17,709 nucleotides of DNA, taken from NCBI GenBank assembly GCA_031271075.1, contig JAISWN010000258.1, positions 1 to 17,709 on the forward strand. Direction: 5' to 3'. The notes beneath the pieces are model-generated. The model did no database searches, was not told the origin of the DNA, and saw nothing but the letters and a program-made list of their open reading frames with translations. Origin of the DNA: Treponema sp. (GTDB lineage: Bacteria; Spirochaetota; Spirochaetia; Treponematales; Breznakiellaceae). A program made the translations under genes and the position numbers. Positions 1 to 7,606 of this stretch are shown here, piece by piece (positions within the stretch are counted from its first letter, which is position 1; every line of letters begins with the position of its first letter).

Positions 1-103
1 AACGGACATCCTTTTTGAAGATAGCTCTGCGGTACTCGTATTTCTTTTTCCCGCCGGTTATGCGCCTGGCGATTACCGGCTGGATGGATAAAAGGAGATT
101 CAT
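1..103 (-). CDS. ASCH-domain protein, N-terminal fragment cut by window edge
   Basis: An open minus-strand frame of 34 codons starts with ATG at 103 and runs off the left edge. The visible residues begin MNLLLSIQPV and continue with a basic GGKKKYEYRR segment. This resembles the opening of small ASCH-fold proteins (typically LLSIKPEY... GKKKYEFR), a PUA-like fold thought to bind RNA or modified nucleotides. A strong purine-rich site (GGGGGGAG) lies 5 bases before the ATG. The gene starts 26 bases after the stop of the DUF3782-like gene, so the two probably share a transcript. Only the first quarter or so of the protein is seen, so the assignment rests on this N-terminal signature and no function beyond the fold is claimed. 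Confidence 0.6.
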   Translation of the reverse strand, partial: MNLLLSIQPVIARRITGGKKKYEYRRAIFKKDVR

Positions 104-129
104 GGGGACTCCCCCCTTCCAACTTATTT

Positions 130-606
130 TTACCACTCTTTTGGCTTAAAACCTTCTGGCATACATACGGTGGTGTTGGAAAGCAGAATATCTATTTCCC
201 CGCGCAGGCGGTTCGTATCGTCATATATGGGGACACGCCCGAATGTGCGTCTGAGGTTATACTGATAAGCGTCAAACTTTTCCCCCAGGTGGGGGGCAAA
301 AAGCGTTTCTACCAACTCTCCCATGGACAGGTTGAGGCCGCCGACATTGGTTGTTACCCGGTCAACTTTTTCAGCCAATCTATTGACATTCTCCGTAAGT
401 CTGTCAATTTTTGCGTCAACTTTAGCCGAGTATTCATCGTTTTTTGTCTGTTTTTCCCCGATCCCCCTAATTAGTTCATCGGTTTTTGCCTGTTTTTCCC
501 CGATTTCCACGAATTTCTTGTCGGTCTCCATAAAGGCCGCCCAAACTTTCTCAAAACTCAGGGTTTTTCCCCATTCCGCCGCTTGTTCAGCCGTCATTCC
601 CACCAT
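130..606 (-). CDS. DUF3782-like coiled-coil protein, C-terminus apparently lost
   Basis: A 158-residue protein. The ATG at 606 is chosen over the longer frame because AGGAG sits 7 bases upstream and a promoter lies just before it. Residues 30-90 form a long charged coiled coil with two similar blocks (IGEKQAKTDE, then IGEKQTKNDE). Residues 95-145 (LVETLFAP, then a segment ending in EIDILLSN) match the start of the PD-(D/E)XK-like nuclease fold of DUF3782 proteins common in spirochaetes and cyanobacteria. Family members continue with a second active-site element of the form VEVK and several dozen more residues. Here the frame instead ends in the unrelated-looking PEGFKPKEW and a stop. The protein therefore keeps the coiled coil and first acidic motif but lacks the second, and is probably a decayed or recombined copy. 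It is followed by the ASCH gene. Confidence 0.6.
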   Translation of the reverse strand: MVGMTAEQAAEWGKTLSFEKVWAAFMETDKKFVEIGEKQAKTDELIRGIGEKQTKNDEYSAKVDAKIDRLTENVNRLAEKVDRVTTNVGGLNLSMGELVETLFAPHLGEKFDAYQYNLRRTFGRVPIYDDTNRLRGEIDILLSNTTVCMPEGFKPKEW

Positions 607-635
607 AAAGTATCTCCTGTTGCAGTCTGTTTTTA

Positions 636-664
636 CTATAACAGCAATAGCGGAAAGGGCACAA
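636..664 (-). promoter_or_regulatory. Sigma-70-type promoter for the DUF3782/ASCH pair
   Basis: On the minus strand, TTGTGC (664-659) and TTATAG (641-636) are separated by 17 bases. They lie about 30 bases before the AGGAG and ATG at 606, and downstream of the lipoprotein terminator, so the pair has its own transcription start. This is by inspection only. Confidence 0.5.
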
Positions 665-690
665 GGTCGCCCCTGCCCGCAGCCGCGCAT

Positions 691-726
691 AAAAAGGGGG
701 CGCCCCGCTGCCGCGACGGGCGCCCC
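691..726 (-). terminator. Intrinsic terminator of the first collagen-like lipoprotein gene
   Basis: On the minus strand, GGGGCGCCC and GGGCGCCCC form a perfect 9-bp stem (726-718 with 705-697) with a 12-base loop. After one C come five T residues (695-691). It lies 55 bases past the lipoprotein stop. Each arm is itself nearly palindromic. Confidence 0.75.
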
Positions 727-742
727 TGGCTTCGGCCTTTTC

Positions 743-770
743 AAGCGGAAGATCTGCCGCCCTTCCGCTT
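743..770 (-). other. 9-bp stem-loop just before the terminator
   Basis: AAGCGGAAG (743-751) and CTTCCGCTT (762-770) are perfect inverted repeats with a 10-base loop. The hairpin lies between the lipoprotein stop (782) and the intrinsic terminator. It has no T tract of its own and may protect the transcript's 3' end. Confidence 0.55.
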
Positions 771-781
771 ACCGGCCTTGC

Positions 782-2029
782 CTATTCAAAATAGTCAATA
801 TCGCCACCGCCGTCCGGGACAGTACCATTGGTATAGGTCCCGTAGCTCTTGCCTACCTCAAAGTTGGTAAAGGTAAGTTTGTCCTCCTCTATGGCGTAGG
901 TGGCAACCAGTTCTTCTTCACCCTCAGTACCAGCATAGAGCAATTCCCCGCCCAGCACGTAGAAGGCACCCGCTGTAACACCGTCCAAGGGATCCACATC
1001 CGCATCGGTAATACTCGTGGTATCAAAGCTCAGTTCCCCAGTATCATCAAACTTGAGGTTCGTAAACTTACCATTCGCGTTGCCGCTTAGAGCGTTGCCA
1101 CTGGCATTTTTGGGCGCCCATATACCATCCGTATTACTACCGCCGCCTGTTAGCTCATCCGGCACATCCCGCAGCTCAAAGGTGTTTTCCCCCAGGCTGA
1201 ACCTGTCGGCCTCAACCTCGCCGAGAGAGCCCAGCAAAACGGTATCGCCCCCGCCGATTGTACCGTAAAGGGTATCCCCCAGCCACGAGATAGTAACGGT
1301 GCTCTGACCTGCGAGATCGCCAAAGATACTGGCGGAATCGGAGAAGTCGGCCGGAGCATTGCTGTCAACTACAATGGATCCCTTTTCGTTATCACTCCCG
1401 GCAGCAATCTCTCTGCCGCTGCCGTCCGTGTAGGAGTAGGTGCCGTCGGTAAATGAGGGCAGGTCGGCGGTACGGTCTACGGCGTAGATTTTATCAGTCC
1501 CGAAGGTCTCTGTTTCAAGACCCTCCACATCGGTGAAGGTAAGGGTGCCTGCCACCCGGTCAAAAACATACTCCGCAACCGGGACCAGGGACCAATCCCC
1601 GTCATCGGGCAGGTTAACCAGCAGGGTTCCCTCGGTGGCGCTGTCCTCCTGGAAGCTGTAGACGTAAGCCTCAGTATCAGTAAACATTTCCAGGACACCG
1701 AGATCGTCTGTCCCGTCAATGGTTCCGTCGGCAAAGGTAAAATATTTGTCCGGATCAATGGCTGCCACCACGCTGATATCTACCCACTGGGTACCGGCTC
1801 CCGCCTCTACAATGGTGCTCAGGGACACGCCGTTGGGAAAGGCCGGTGTTCCCGGCGTTCCAGGTGTTCCAGGTGTTCCAGGCGTTCCCGGCGTTCCAGA
1901 TGTTCCCGGCGTTCCAGATGTTCCCGGCTCTCCATCGTTTCCCGCAGGGCCAACCGGTCCCTCGCAGGCCGTAAACACAAGGGCAATTCCCAGCAATAGA
2001 ATTGCGCCAGCGCGGATACTCTTTGACAT
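782..2029 (-). CDS. Secreted lipoprotein with collagen-like Gly-X-Y segment
   Basis: A 415-residue protein. ATG at 2029 has AGGAGG 6 bases upstream. Residues 1-21 are a signal peptide, and FTAC ending at Cys22 is a spirochaetal-type lipobox, so the mature protein should be lipid-anchored. Residues 24-62 are 13 Gly-X-Y triplets, mostly GTP, directly after the anchor. This would make a short stalk that could form a collagen-like triple helix if trimeric. The rest (about 63-415) is acidic, rich in Gly, Thr and Asp, with repeated short beta-strand-like phrases such as LTFTD and LTFTN. I recognise no catalytic domain and no Cys after the anchor. It is divergent from a XRE regulator, has a structured leader shared with the lipoprotein at 13418, and ends in an intrinsic terminator. 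Its role is unknown; a surface or envelope protein is likely. Confidence 0.85.
   Translation of the reverse strand: MSKSIRAGAILLLGIALVFTACEGPVGPAGNDGEPGTSGTPGTSGTPGTPGTPGTPGTPGTPAFPNGVSLSTIVEAGAGTQWVDISVVAAIDPDKYFTFADGTIDGTDDLGVLEMFTDTEAYVYSFQEDSATEGTLLVNLPDDGDWSLVPVAEYVFDRVAGTLTFTDVEGLETETFGTDKIYAVDRTADLPSFTDGTYSYTDGSGREIAAGSDNEKGSIVVDSNAPADFSDSASIFGDLAGQSTVTISWLGDTLYGTIGGGDTVLLGSLGEVEADRFSLGENTFELRDVPDELTGGGSNTDGIWAPKNASGNALSGNANGKFTNLKFDDTGELSFDTTSITDADVDPLDGVTAGAFYVLGGELLYAGTEGEEELVATYAIEEDKLTFTNFEVGKSYGTYTNGTVPDGGGDIDYFE
1844..1924 (-). repeat. Nine 9-bp tandem units coding Gly-Thr-Pro/Ser
   Basis: On the plus strand, variants of GGCGTTCCC, GGTGTTCCA and related 9-mers are tandemly repeated. 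They encode GTS or GTP triplets in the collagen-like stalk of the lipoprotein. Units are multiples of three, so slippage would change stalk length without shifting the frame. Confidence 0.85.
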
Positions 2030-2076
2030 AAGAGTCCTCCTATAAATTTTTTTCCGGGACTACGCCCCGGCCCGGC

Positions 2077-2212
2077 CCCGAAGAGTCGGGAAATAAAGAG
2101 GATCCGCGCATATTGAAAACCATGGCCCGGAGGCCTATGATTTATATGTATTCACGGCCCCGGCTGCGGTAAATTCCGGCAAGAACCACACCGCCGCCGG
2201 GGTTCCTCTTTT
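2077..2212 (-). promoter_or_regulatory. Structured 5' leader RNA of the first lipoprotein (copy 1 of 2)
   Basis: On the minus strand, an outer stem pairs AAAGAGGA-type sequence (2211-2204 with 2102-2095). It encloses a 13-position inner stem (2202-2190 with 2170-2158) with one mismatch and a 19-base loop (2189-2171). A further hairpin, CCCGA/TCGGG, follows at 2090-2077. Then comes AGGAGG and the start codon. The same plan occurs before the lipoprotein at 13418, with compensatory changes in the inner stem and a conserved loop. It could be a cis-regulatory RNA or a mobile inverted-repeat element. No known riboswitch class was recognised. Confidence 0.55.
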
Positions 2213-2267
2213 ATTTGAAAAACAGCCAAACCAACCCAAAACCTCTGGCCCGGGCCGGTTCCTAAGG

Positions 2268-2288
2268 GCAGCCGCTAGAGGCGGCTGC
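2268..2288. other. Perfect 8-bp inverted repeat
   Basis: GCAGCCGC (2268-2275) and GCGGCTGC (2281-2288) flank a 5-base loop in the control region between the lipoprotein and the XRE gene. No T tract follows on either strand. It is a possible protein-binding site or RNA hairpin. Confidence 0.45.
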
Positions 2289-2361
2289 TATGTGTCTCAA
2301 ACTTAACCTTGTTCCTCCCTAGTGACCATGGAAGCGGGCTTCCACCGGAAACGGTTCCATC

Positions 2362-2394
2362 CGCGGGATCGGCAGGCCCTTCCCGCGCCCTTTT
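2362..2394 (+). terminator. Terminator-like hairpin in the divergent control region
   Basis: CGCGGGA (2362-2368) and TCCCGCG (2381-2387) form a 7-bp stem with a 12-base loop. CCC and TTTT follow on the plus strand. No plus-strand gene lies upstream within reach. It may insulate the XRE promoter or end a short unseen transcript. Confidence 0.3.
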
Positions 2395-2409
2395 ATAGCA
2401 ACCCGGCAT

Positions 2410-2437
2410 TTGGAGCAGATTTTCATAATATTATCAT
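2410..2437 (+). promoter_or_regulatory. Possible promoter of the first XRE regulator
   Basis: TTGGAG (2410-2415) and TATCAT (2432-2437) are 16 bases apart in an abruptly AT-rich stretch about 90 bases before the XRE start. Other AT-rich hexamers nearby could serve equally well. Confidence 0.35.
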
Positions 2438-2479
2438 ATAGCCGATAAAATCCCGGCATAATGACAATAAAAACATGTC

Positions 2480-2518
2480 AGGCTATTAATTGTCAAGTCC
2501 CTTATTGGCAATTAGCCT
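2480..2518 (+). promoter_or_regulatory. Interrupted inverted repeat before the XRE start, possible operator
   Basis: AGGCT and AATTG (2480-2484, 2488-2492) are mirrored by CAATT and AGCCT (2509-2518), with a 3-base bulge on the left. The site ends 7 bases before the ATG of a helix-turn-helix regulator, where an autoregulatory operator or a leader hairpin would be expected. Confidence 0.4.
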
Positions 2519-2525
2519 GGAAATA

Positions 2526-2840
2526 ATGGACTTAAAGCAGATATTTATCTTTAACCTAAGACGGTTCAGGCATGAGCGGGGAATCTCCCAGTTCCGCCTG
2601 GCCGAATTGTGCGATACAGCTACCAATTACATCGGAGAGATAGAGTTAGGCAGGCGTTTCCCGTCGCTCAGGCTGATTGAAAAGATTGGACAGGCCCTAC
2701 AGGTGGAACCCTACCGTTTTTTTATTGATGCTTCCGGCAGCGGCGCCGAGGGGCTGGAGGAAACCATCGGCTTTCTGGCCAAACTGCCGGACAAGATGAA
2801 GTTGAACGTGATAAACCGCATCAGCCTCCCCCTGGATTAG
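2526..2840 (+). CDS. XRE-family helix-turn-helix regulator (lipoprotein-associated, copy 1)
   Basis: A 104-residue protein from ATG 2526. A frame extension upstream to a TTG lacks a ribosome-binding site. Residues 6-65 are a HTH_3/Cro-CI domain: ISQFRLAELCDTATNYIGEI supplies the turn and recognition helices, followed by the family phrase RRFPSLRLIEKIGQAL and a hydrophobic cap (VEPYRFF). Residues 70-104 are a short tail, perhaps for dimerisation. It is transcribed away from the collagen-like lipoprotein across a shared control region and is a candidate regulator of it. A second XRE gene lies beside the second collagen-tagged lipoprotein. The target and any inducer cannot be read from the sequence. 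Confidence 0.8.
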   Translation: MDLKQIFIFNLRRFRHERGISQFRLAELCDTATNYIGEIELGRRFPSLRLIEKIGQALQVEPYRFFIDASGSGAEGLEETIGFLAKLPDKMKLNVINRISLPLD

Positions 2841-2902
2841 ACGGCGGAATTCGGTTCGGGCTTGGTTTTGGGAAAGCCTCCTGCCCGGTTGATTGATTGT
2901 GG

Positions 2903-5125
2903 CTAATTGAAGCTCAAACCCGCGATATAGTTATCGTATTCCTTCCGGCTGGCAAGGGTTTTGCTGTTCGCCTCGTCTATCCTGCCGTTGAGGGCGTCTA
3001 TTTCGGCGTCCATGGATACCATGCGTTTCAGGTATTCCTGTCCCTGGGCGGTCTGGTTCCCCGCGGCTTCCAGGTTCCGGCGGATCCTTTCCTGCTCGGA
3101 AACGAGCCGGGATCGCTGGTTTTCCAGTTCCTGCTGAACCTGGGCGGCCTCATCGGCAAGGCGCCGCAGTTCTATCGCCCTGGTCAGGAGGGCCCGCACA
3201 CTGGCGGGGATCTCCTGGCTGCCGGCGTAGCTTAAAAAGGATTCGGGGCGGAGCTGGGCCAGGGTGATCCGCTCGGAAAGGGGCGTCTCTTCCCGCACGG
3301 TGAATTTGATTTCCCCGTTTCCCGGCAGGGAACTGACGAAACGGTAGAGATTCGGCGTCCGCTCATCGAAGTTTTTCGGTTCCGCCAGGGTCGCCCCGGA
3401 AGTGACGGGATGCTCGATGATGAGTTTTTTTGTTTCCCCCGAGGCGTTCCGGATGGCGTAGACCTTTTCGTAACTCAGCCGCCGGATAATGGTCATTACC
3501 CCGCCGCTCAGGGTTACCCCGGTATGCAGCCGGGAGTTGGCGCTGCTTACGCTCCCCGTAACGGAAAGATCCTCCCCGTAGGAGATAAGGCGCTTTTCGT
3601 TTTCCGGGAAAAATTCTATCAGCGCGTCCCCGGCGTAGAGGCCCCCGTCGTAAACCGTGATAGGGCCGGCGGGGAGTTTCATCCCCGATGTGTTGGTAAG
3701 CTCCGCGCTGATGGCCGGGTTGATGGAACCGGCCGCCAGAGCCCGGGAGCCGGAGAAGACCAGGGTCTTTTCCGCCTTTACCGAGCCTTCCACCAGGGGA
3801 AGCATGGCGCTTTGCCGCCGTTCCAGGCTCACAGGGTTTCTCAGGGTAAACTCAAACTGATCCCCCGCCTGGCTTCCCGATGCGGTCTGGATGAGCCCAC
3901 CGCTTATATTGGAGGGGGAGGGGACAGGCGCCCGGAGGGCGGCTTGGGGGATCGCCTGCCTTTCGTCAAACGTCCGGCTGGAATCCGCCGTGCTTTTGTA
4001 GACCGAAGCCGACTCTTCCGCAAGTTCCGCCGCCGCTCCGGAGTAACCCGATCCGGCCCATCCGGTTCCCGAATCGTAGGTCCGGCTTTCCGCCACTCCG
4101 GCGATGGCCAGGGGCAGGATCGGCCGGGCGGTGCGGTAGGGGGCGTAGAGATTCTGGATAAACGAGACCGGCCGGCCGGTTACCAGGGAGAGTTCCACGT
4201 TGTCCCAGTCCCTGTCGCTGTCGTTGTCCACGATGGCCCAGCCCTGGAGGAAGGGTTCCTTCCCGCTCAGATCCAGGCGGTAGGATGCTTTCCAGACCGG
4301 CGCGGGAATCACGTAGCCCAGGGAGACGATCCGGTTTTCCTCCCCGGGAAGGCTTACCAGGAGGTTCCGGGTTTCCGAGTTTCTGGAGGCCAGAAGCAGA
4401 TCCAGGGCGCGGCCCAGATCGGCCTTGATATTCTCGTCCTTAAACGAAAAGGAACCGATGTCCTTAATGGCGATTACCCGGATTCCCTGGGGGGTAAAGA
4501 GGGAAAGCCAGGCTTCCGTGGCTTCCTCCCCGGTAAAGGTAAGACCCCTGGCCCGGTACTCCACCCCGATGATCCTTCCGCTTAGCGGGCCGGGGGCGGA
4601 TACTTCCAGTTCCGCTCCCTTCAGGGCGTTCAGGATCTCTCCGATGCCGGGATCGCCTGAAAGATCGATCCGCAGGCTCTTTAAAGCCCGGTTCAGGGTC
4701 TCCGAAGAGGCGTAACGCACCGTGGGGGAACCGGGCGAGGGATCGTTGATGATCAGAGACTTGAGGGCGTCGTTCACCGCCGAGACGTTGAAGACCAGGT
4801 TGAACCGGGCCGGCGCCGCAGCCGAACCCTTTACCGTCCCGGCGTGTTCAAAGAACCCCACCCCGGAGGAAAAGAGGGCCAGCCGCCGCAGGGGAAGTTC
4901 CGTTTCCGAACCCTGTCCGGCGTCTTGCGTGATGCTTTGCACAGCGCTTTGCGCAGGGTTCCGCACAGAGCCCTGTCCGGTCTCCTGCCGCCGGGGGCTT
5001 GAAGTTTCCCCGCTCTCCCGGACGGCCTGGGCGGAGACAAATCCGGGGTACAGGGTCAAAGAGGCGCAGAACAACAGAATCCTGATGGTTCGGGAAAAAA
5101 AATCCGCGCGGTTTTTCATAAACAT
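2903..5125 (-). CDS. Exported DUF4139-domain (MuiA-like) protein
   Basis: A 740-residue protein. ATG 5125 is preferred over an upstream TTG because AGGAG lies 8 bases before it. It overlaps the PPi-PFK stop by one base (TGATG). An N-terminal signal peptide ends near GFVSA. Residues about 80-125 carry a conserved strand block (LALFSSGVGFFEHAG, then NVSAVNDALKSLII) seen at the start of such proteins. Residues about 260-330 have the DUF4139 signature (VIPAPVWKASYRLDL, then IVDNDSDRDWDNVELSLVTG), with more beta-rich sequence to about 620. Residues about 640-730 are a charged coiled coil (QQELENQRSRLVSEQERIR). The MuiA name comes from a mucoidy inhibitor, but the biochemical role of the family is unknown. 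It is likely periplasmic or envelope-associated and co-transcribed with pfp. No clear terminator follows before the convergent XRE gene. Confidence 0.8.
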   Translation of the reverse strand: MFMKNRADFFSRTIRILLFCASLTLYPGFVSAQAVRESGETSSPRRQETGQGSVRNPAQSAVQSITQDAGQGSETELPLRRLALFSSGVGFFEHAGTVKGSAAAPARFNLVFNVSAVNDALKSLIINDPSPGSPTVRYASSETLNRALKSLRIDLSGDPGIGEILNALKGAELEVSAPGPLSGRIIGVEYRARGLTFTGEEATEAWLSLFTPQGIRVIAIKDIGSFSFKDENIKADLGRALDLLLASRNSETRNLLVSLPGEENRIVSLGYVIPAPVWKASYRLDLSGKEPFLQGWAIVDNDSDRDWDNVELSLVTGRPVSFIQNLYAPYRTARPILPLAIAGVAESRTYDSGTGWAGSGYSGAAAELAEESASVYKSTADSSRTFDERQAIPQAALRAPVPSPSNISGGLIQTASGSQAGDQFEFTLRNPVSLERRQSAMLPLVEGSVKAEKTLVFSGSRALAAGSINPAISAELTNTSGMKLPAGPITVYDGGLYAGDALIEFFPENEKRLISYGEDLSVTGSVSSANSRLHTGVTLSGGVMTIIRRLSYEKVYAIRNASGETKKLIIEHPVTSGATLAEPKNFDERTPNLYRFVSSLPGNGEIKFTVREETPLSERITLAQLRPESFLSYAGSQEIPASVRALLTRAIELRRLADEAAQVQQELENQRSRLVSEQERIRRNLEAAGNQTAQGQEYLKRMVSMDAEIDALNGRIDEANSKTLASRKEYDNYIAGLSFN

Positions 5126-6816
5126 CACTTTGACTCCTGACAATTTAACTCCCGACGCTTTGACTCCTGACGCTCCAGCTTCAAAGTTTTCGTGGTAAGA
5201 TCGGAAACCTCCGGGGGGCCGAAGTACTGGATCGCCCCGGGGAAGAGGAAACTGGTCTTAAGCGCCCAGGTATCCCGTACCGCGTCGAAAGCCTTGAAGG
5301 GCGTCCCCTCCAGTTCCACCAGGGCCTTCCTGATAACCGGTTTCTTTGAGCCGTGGCGCTGTTCCATGTTCATCATCATGGTCAGGGGAACCCCGCCGGC
5401 TATCCACTGGTCTGCCGGGGCGGTAAGGTTCCGCACGCTGGAAAGGTAGCCCGTAAGCCCCGAGGCGATAAGCACGAAGGCGCCGAAGCCCAGGCTGTAG
5501 CAGTAATCCGCGTCGAAATTGGAAGGAAAGGCGCAGCGTCCCTCGTAGCCGAAGAAGTGGCCCAGGGCGCTGAATTTGCCCTGGTAGAGATTCTGTTCTT
5601 TTAGCGCCTGGAGTTTCTTCTCCGCCATTCCGATAAGCAGCTTTTCGGTTTCGATCCGGGACACCTGCACGTTCCCGTGGGGGTCCCGATCCATAAGGAA
5701 TTCCCGGGCGATTTCCGGCGGAAGGCTCCGGATCAGCTTGTACGATTCGGGGGAGATCTGCCTGCTGAGCCATTCGAGCTGATCGATAAAGGAACTGAGC
5801 CTGGAGAATTCCTCGCCGGCAGCTATAAGATCGTTGAGTTCCCGGATAAGGATCTTCATCTCGGGGATGAATTCCACCAGGCCCTCGGGGATGAGGACGA
5901 CCCCGAAGTTTTCCCCCTTTTCCGCCCGCCTGACTACCGAGGCGCAGATATGGTCTACCACCTGCTCCAGGGAAAGCCCCCGGGCTTCCACTTCTTCCGA
6001 GATAAGGCAGATATTGGGCTGGGTCTGGAGGGCGCACTCCAGGGCAATGTGGCTGGCGGCCCGGCCCATAAGCTTGATAAAGTGCCAGTATTTCTTCGCG
6101 CTGTTGGCGTCCCGGCAGATGTTGCCGATAAGTTCGCTGTAGGTTTTGCAGGCCGTGTCAAAGCCGAAAGACGCTTCGATGTATCCGTTCTTCAGATCCC
6201 CGTCGATGGTTTTCGGGCAGCCGATTACCTGTATCCCCGATCCCCGGGCAAGAAAATATTCGGCTAAAAGGGCGGCGTTGGTGTTGGAGTCATCCCCGCC
6301 GATGATCACTACCGCGTTGAGTTCCAACTCGGTGGCGGTTTGCAGGGAGGCGGCGAACTGATCCGGGCTTTCTATCTTGGTACGGCCCGACCCGATCATG
6401 TCGAAACCGCCGGTGTTCCGGTAGCCGTCTATGAACGAAGGGGTAATTTCAATATGTTTGTTTCCGATGAGCCCGCTGGGGCCGCCGAGGAAGCCGTAGA
6501 GCTTCGATTCGGGATTGCCTTTTTTGAGACCGTCGAAGAGCCCGGCGATTACGTTGTGTCCCCCCGGCGCCTGGCCGCCCGAGAGGATCACCCCCACGTT
6601 CAACCGGCGTTTTATATCTTTAAGGCTCCCCGGCACAAAGGCGGCAATGGGTTTACCGTAGGTGTTTTTAAAAAGCTCTTTCAAGTCCCCCTGATCCGCC
6701 AGGGCTTCCGTGGGCGAGCCGAATTCGATTCCGATGCCGGTGATATCCCGGCTCAGGCTGGCGGGAAGTTTTGGCTGATAAGCGTAACGGGCCTTCTGTA
6801 AAGCTGATATTTCCAT
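5125..6816 (-). CDS. pfp: Diphosphate--fructose-6-phosphate 1-phosphotransferase (PPi-PFK)
   Basis: A 563-residue cytoplasmic enzyme that reversibly phosphorylates fructose 6-phosphate with pyrophosphate, replacing ATP-PFK in glycolysis in many spirochaetes. ATG 6816 has AAGGAG 6 bases upstream. The length fits the long PFP clade (spirochaetes, plants, Chlamydia) rather than the roughly 320-residue ATP enzymes. Visible motifs are [10 protein letters not shown] (79-88) in the phosphate-binding region, GGDDSNTN (173-180) whose second Asp is the residue associated with PPi use, PKTIDGD (201-207) with the catalytic Asp, and MGR (250-252) for sugar phosphate binding. The C-terminal 18 residues are a 15-bp repeat expansion absent from the catalytic fold. 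It follows UMP kinase, with a possible promoter between, and overlaps the DUF4139 gene by one base. Confidence 0.93.
   Translation of the reverse strand: MEISALQKARYAYQPKLPASLSRDITGIGIEFGSPTEALADQGDLKELFKNTYGKPIAAFVPGSLKDIKRRLNVGVILSGGQAPGGHNVIAGLFDGLKKGNPESKLYGFLGGPSGLIGNKHIEITPSFIDGYRNTGGFDMIGSGRTKIESPDQFAASLQTATELELNAVVIIGGDDSNTNAALLAEYFLARGSGIQVIGCPKTIDGDLKNGYIEASFGFDTACKTYSELIGNICRDANSAKKYWHFIKLMGRAASHIALECALQTQPNICLISEEVEARGLSLEQVVDHICASVVRRAEKGENFGVVLIPEGLVEFIPEMKILIRELNDLIAAGEEFSRLSSFIDQLEWLSRQISPESYKLIRSLPPEIAREFLMDRDPHGNVQVSRIETEKLLIGMAEKKLQALKEQNLYQGKFSALGHFFGYEGRCAFPSNFDADYCYSLGFGAFVLIASGLTGYLSSVRNLTAPADQWIAGGVPLTMMMNMEQRHGSKKPVIRKALVELEGTPFKAFDAVRDTWALKTSFLFPGAIQYFGPPEVSDLTTKTLKLERQESKRRELNCQESK
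5129..5173 (-). repeat. Three 15-bp tandem repeats at the 3' end of the PPi-PFK gene
   Basis: On the plus strand the units TTTGACTCCTGACAA, TTTAACTCCCGACGC and TTTGACTCCTGACGC run end to end. They are in frame and encode repeated QESK/CQESK-like tails of the phosphofructokinase. On the coding strand two copies carry the intact AGGAGTCAAA and the middle copy GGGAGTTAAA; the last acts as ribosome-binding site for the DUF4139 gene. Confidence 0.85.
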
Positions 6817-6833
6817 TTCTGTCTCCTTACCCT

Positions 6834-6863
6834 ATAATATCCAAAAAAAAGCGGTTTACTCAA
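6834..6863 (-). promoter_or_regulatory. Possible promoter of the PPi-PFK gene
   Basis: On the minus strand, TTGAGT (6863-6858) and TATTAT (6839-6834) are 18 bases apart with a T8 run between. They are close to the ribosome-binding site, implying a very short leader. The 67-base gap after the UMP kinase stop makes a separate promoter plausible. Confidence 0.45.
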
Positions 6864-6883
6864 GAATTCCTCAAGAAAGCGCC

Positions 6884-7579
6884 TCAACCGATTACCGTTC
6901 CCAGGAACTCCCGGCCCCGGAGAATATTCTCCAGGTTCCGCAGATCTTTTCCCGCCGCACAGATCACCTTAAGCCCGATTTTTTCCGCGTGACGGCTTGC
7001 CACCGGATCAAAGGGGACGTTTTTACCGGGAACCCATTCATCCCCCACCATGGCCCGGAAATCGGCCCAGGAAATGGAGTCGATGGGCTTGGCCTTGGGG
7101 TTTTTCCGGGGATCGTCGGTGTAGACCCGGTCGATGTTGGAAAGGTTTATCACCAGGGAAGCCCGGAAACGCTCCGCCAGGATTACCGCGTCGTAGTCCG
7201 ATGAAAAACCCGGCTTCCAGCCCGAGGCTACCAGTACCCTGTCCGTGAGGGGGCCTGCCTGGGTGGGATCGGTTACCACATCCTGGCCGCACCATTCCCC
7301 CATCAGCGCCTTTACCAGTTGGGCGTTGAGCCGGGTGGCCATTACGCCTATCCAGTCGGCTTCCCCATCCGAGGCCCTGGAGGCCAGGTTCCGGTAAGCC
7401 TTCTGCCAGGCTCGCGCGGGGCCGCCGCCGCCTACCACAAAGATGAAACGCCGTCTTTCGTCTTCCCCAAGCAGCCTGCCCACCAGGGCCAGGAGATCCT
7501 TTAGGTAAGCCTCGTCTACCCCCTGGGGGGCCACGACGGAACCTCCCAATGACATTACTACAACCGAGGGATCAGCCAT
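6884..7579 (-). CDS. pyrH: Archaeal-type UMP kinase (amino acid kinase family)
   Basis: A 231-residue protein from ATG 7579, with AAAGGAG 5 bases upstream. The frame stays open for 100 codons further upstream but overlaps the preceding lipoprotein gene. It converts UMP to UDP with ATP in pyrimidine nucleotide synthesis. SLGGS (10-14) and VVGGGGPAR (48-56) are the nucleotide-binding loops of the amino acid kinase fold. LSNIDRVYTDDPRKNPKAKP is typical of UMP kinases, and its spacing matches the shorter archaeal subclass also found in spirochaetes rather than the usual bacterial PyrH. It lies downstream of the TIG/transglutaminase lipoprotein with a hairpin in the 95-base gap, and upstream of pfp. 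Confidence 0.88.
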   Translation of the reverse strand: MADPSVVVMSLGGSVVAPQGVDEAYLKDLLALVGRLLGEDERRRFIFVVGGGGPARAWQKAYRNLASRASDGEADWIGVMATRLNAQLVKALMGEWCGQDVVTDPTQAGPLTDRVLVASGWKPGFSSDYDAVILAERFRASLVINLSNIDRVYTDDPRKNPKAKPIDSISWADFRAMVGDEWVPGKNVPFDPVASRHAEKIGLKVICAAGKDLRNLENILRGREFLGTVIG

Positions 7580-7606
7580 TCCCGCTCCTTTCACTTTCAA
7601 TTCAAG

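Noticed and set aside
323..1090. A 255-residue plus-strand open frame across the DUF3782 gene and lipoprotein end
   Set aside because: It spans a promoter, a terminator and parts of two opposite-strand genes, and has no coding signature of its own.
1844..1924. The 9-bp repeat considered as a non-coding satellite
   Set aside because: It is fully explained as codons for the Gly-Thr-Pro triplets of the lipoprotein stalk.
3410..4585. A 391-residue plus-strand open frame inside the DUF4139 gene
   Set aside because: GC-rich shadow of a recognised minus-strand gene, rich in Gly, Arg and Pro with no domain and no good start site.
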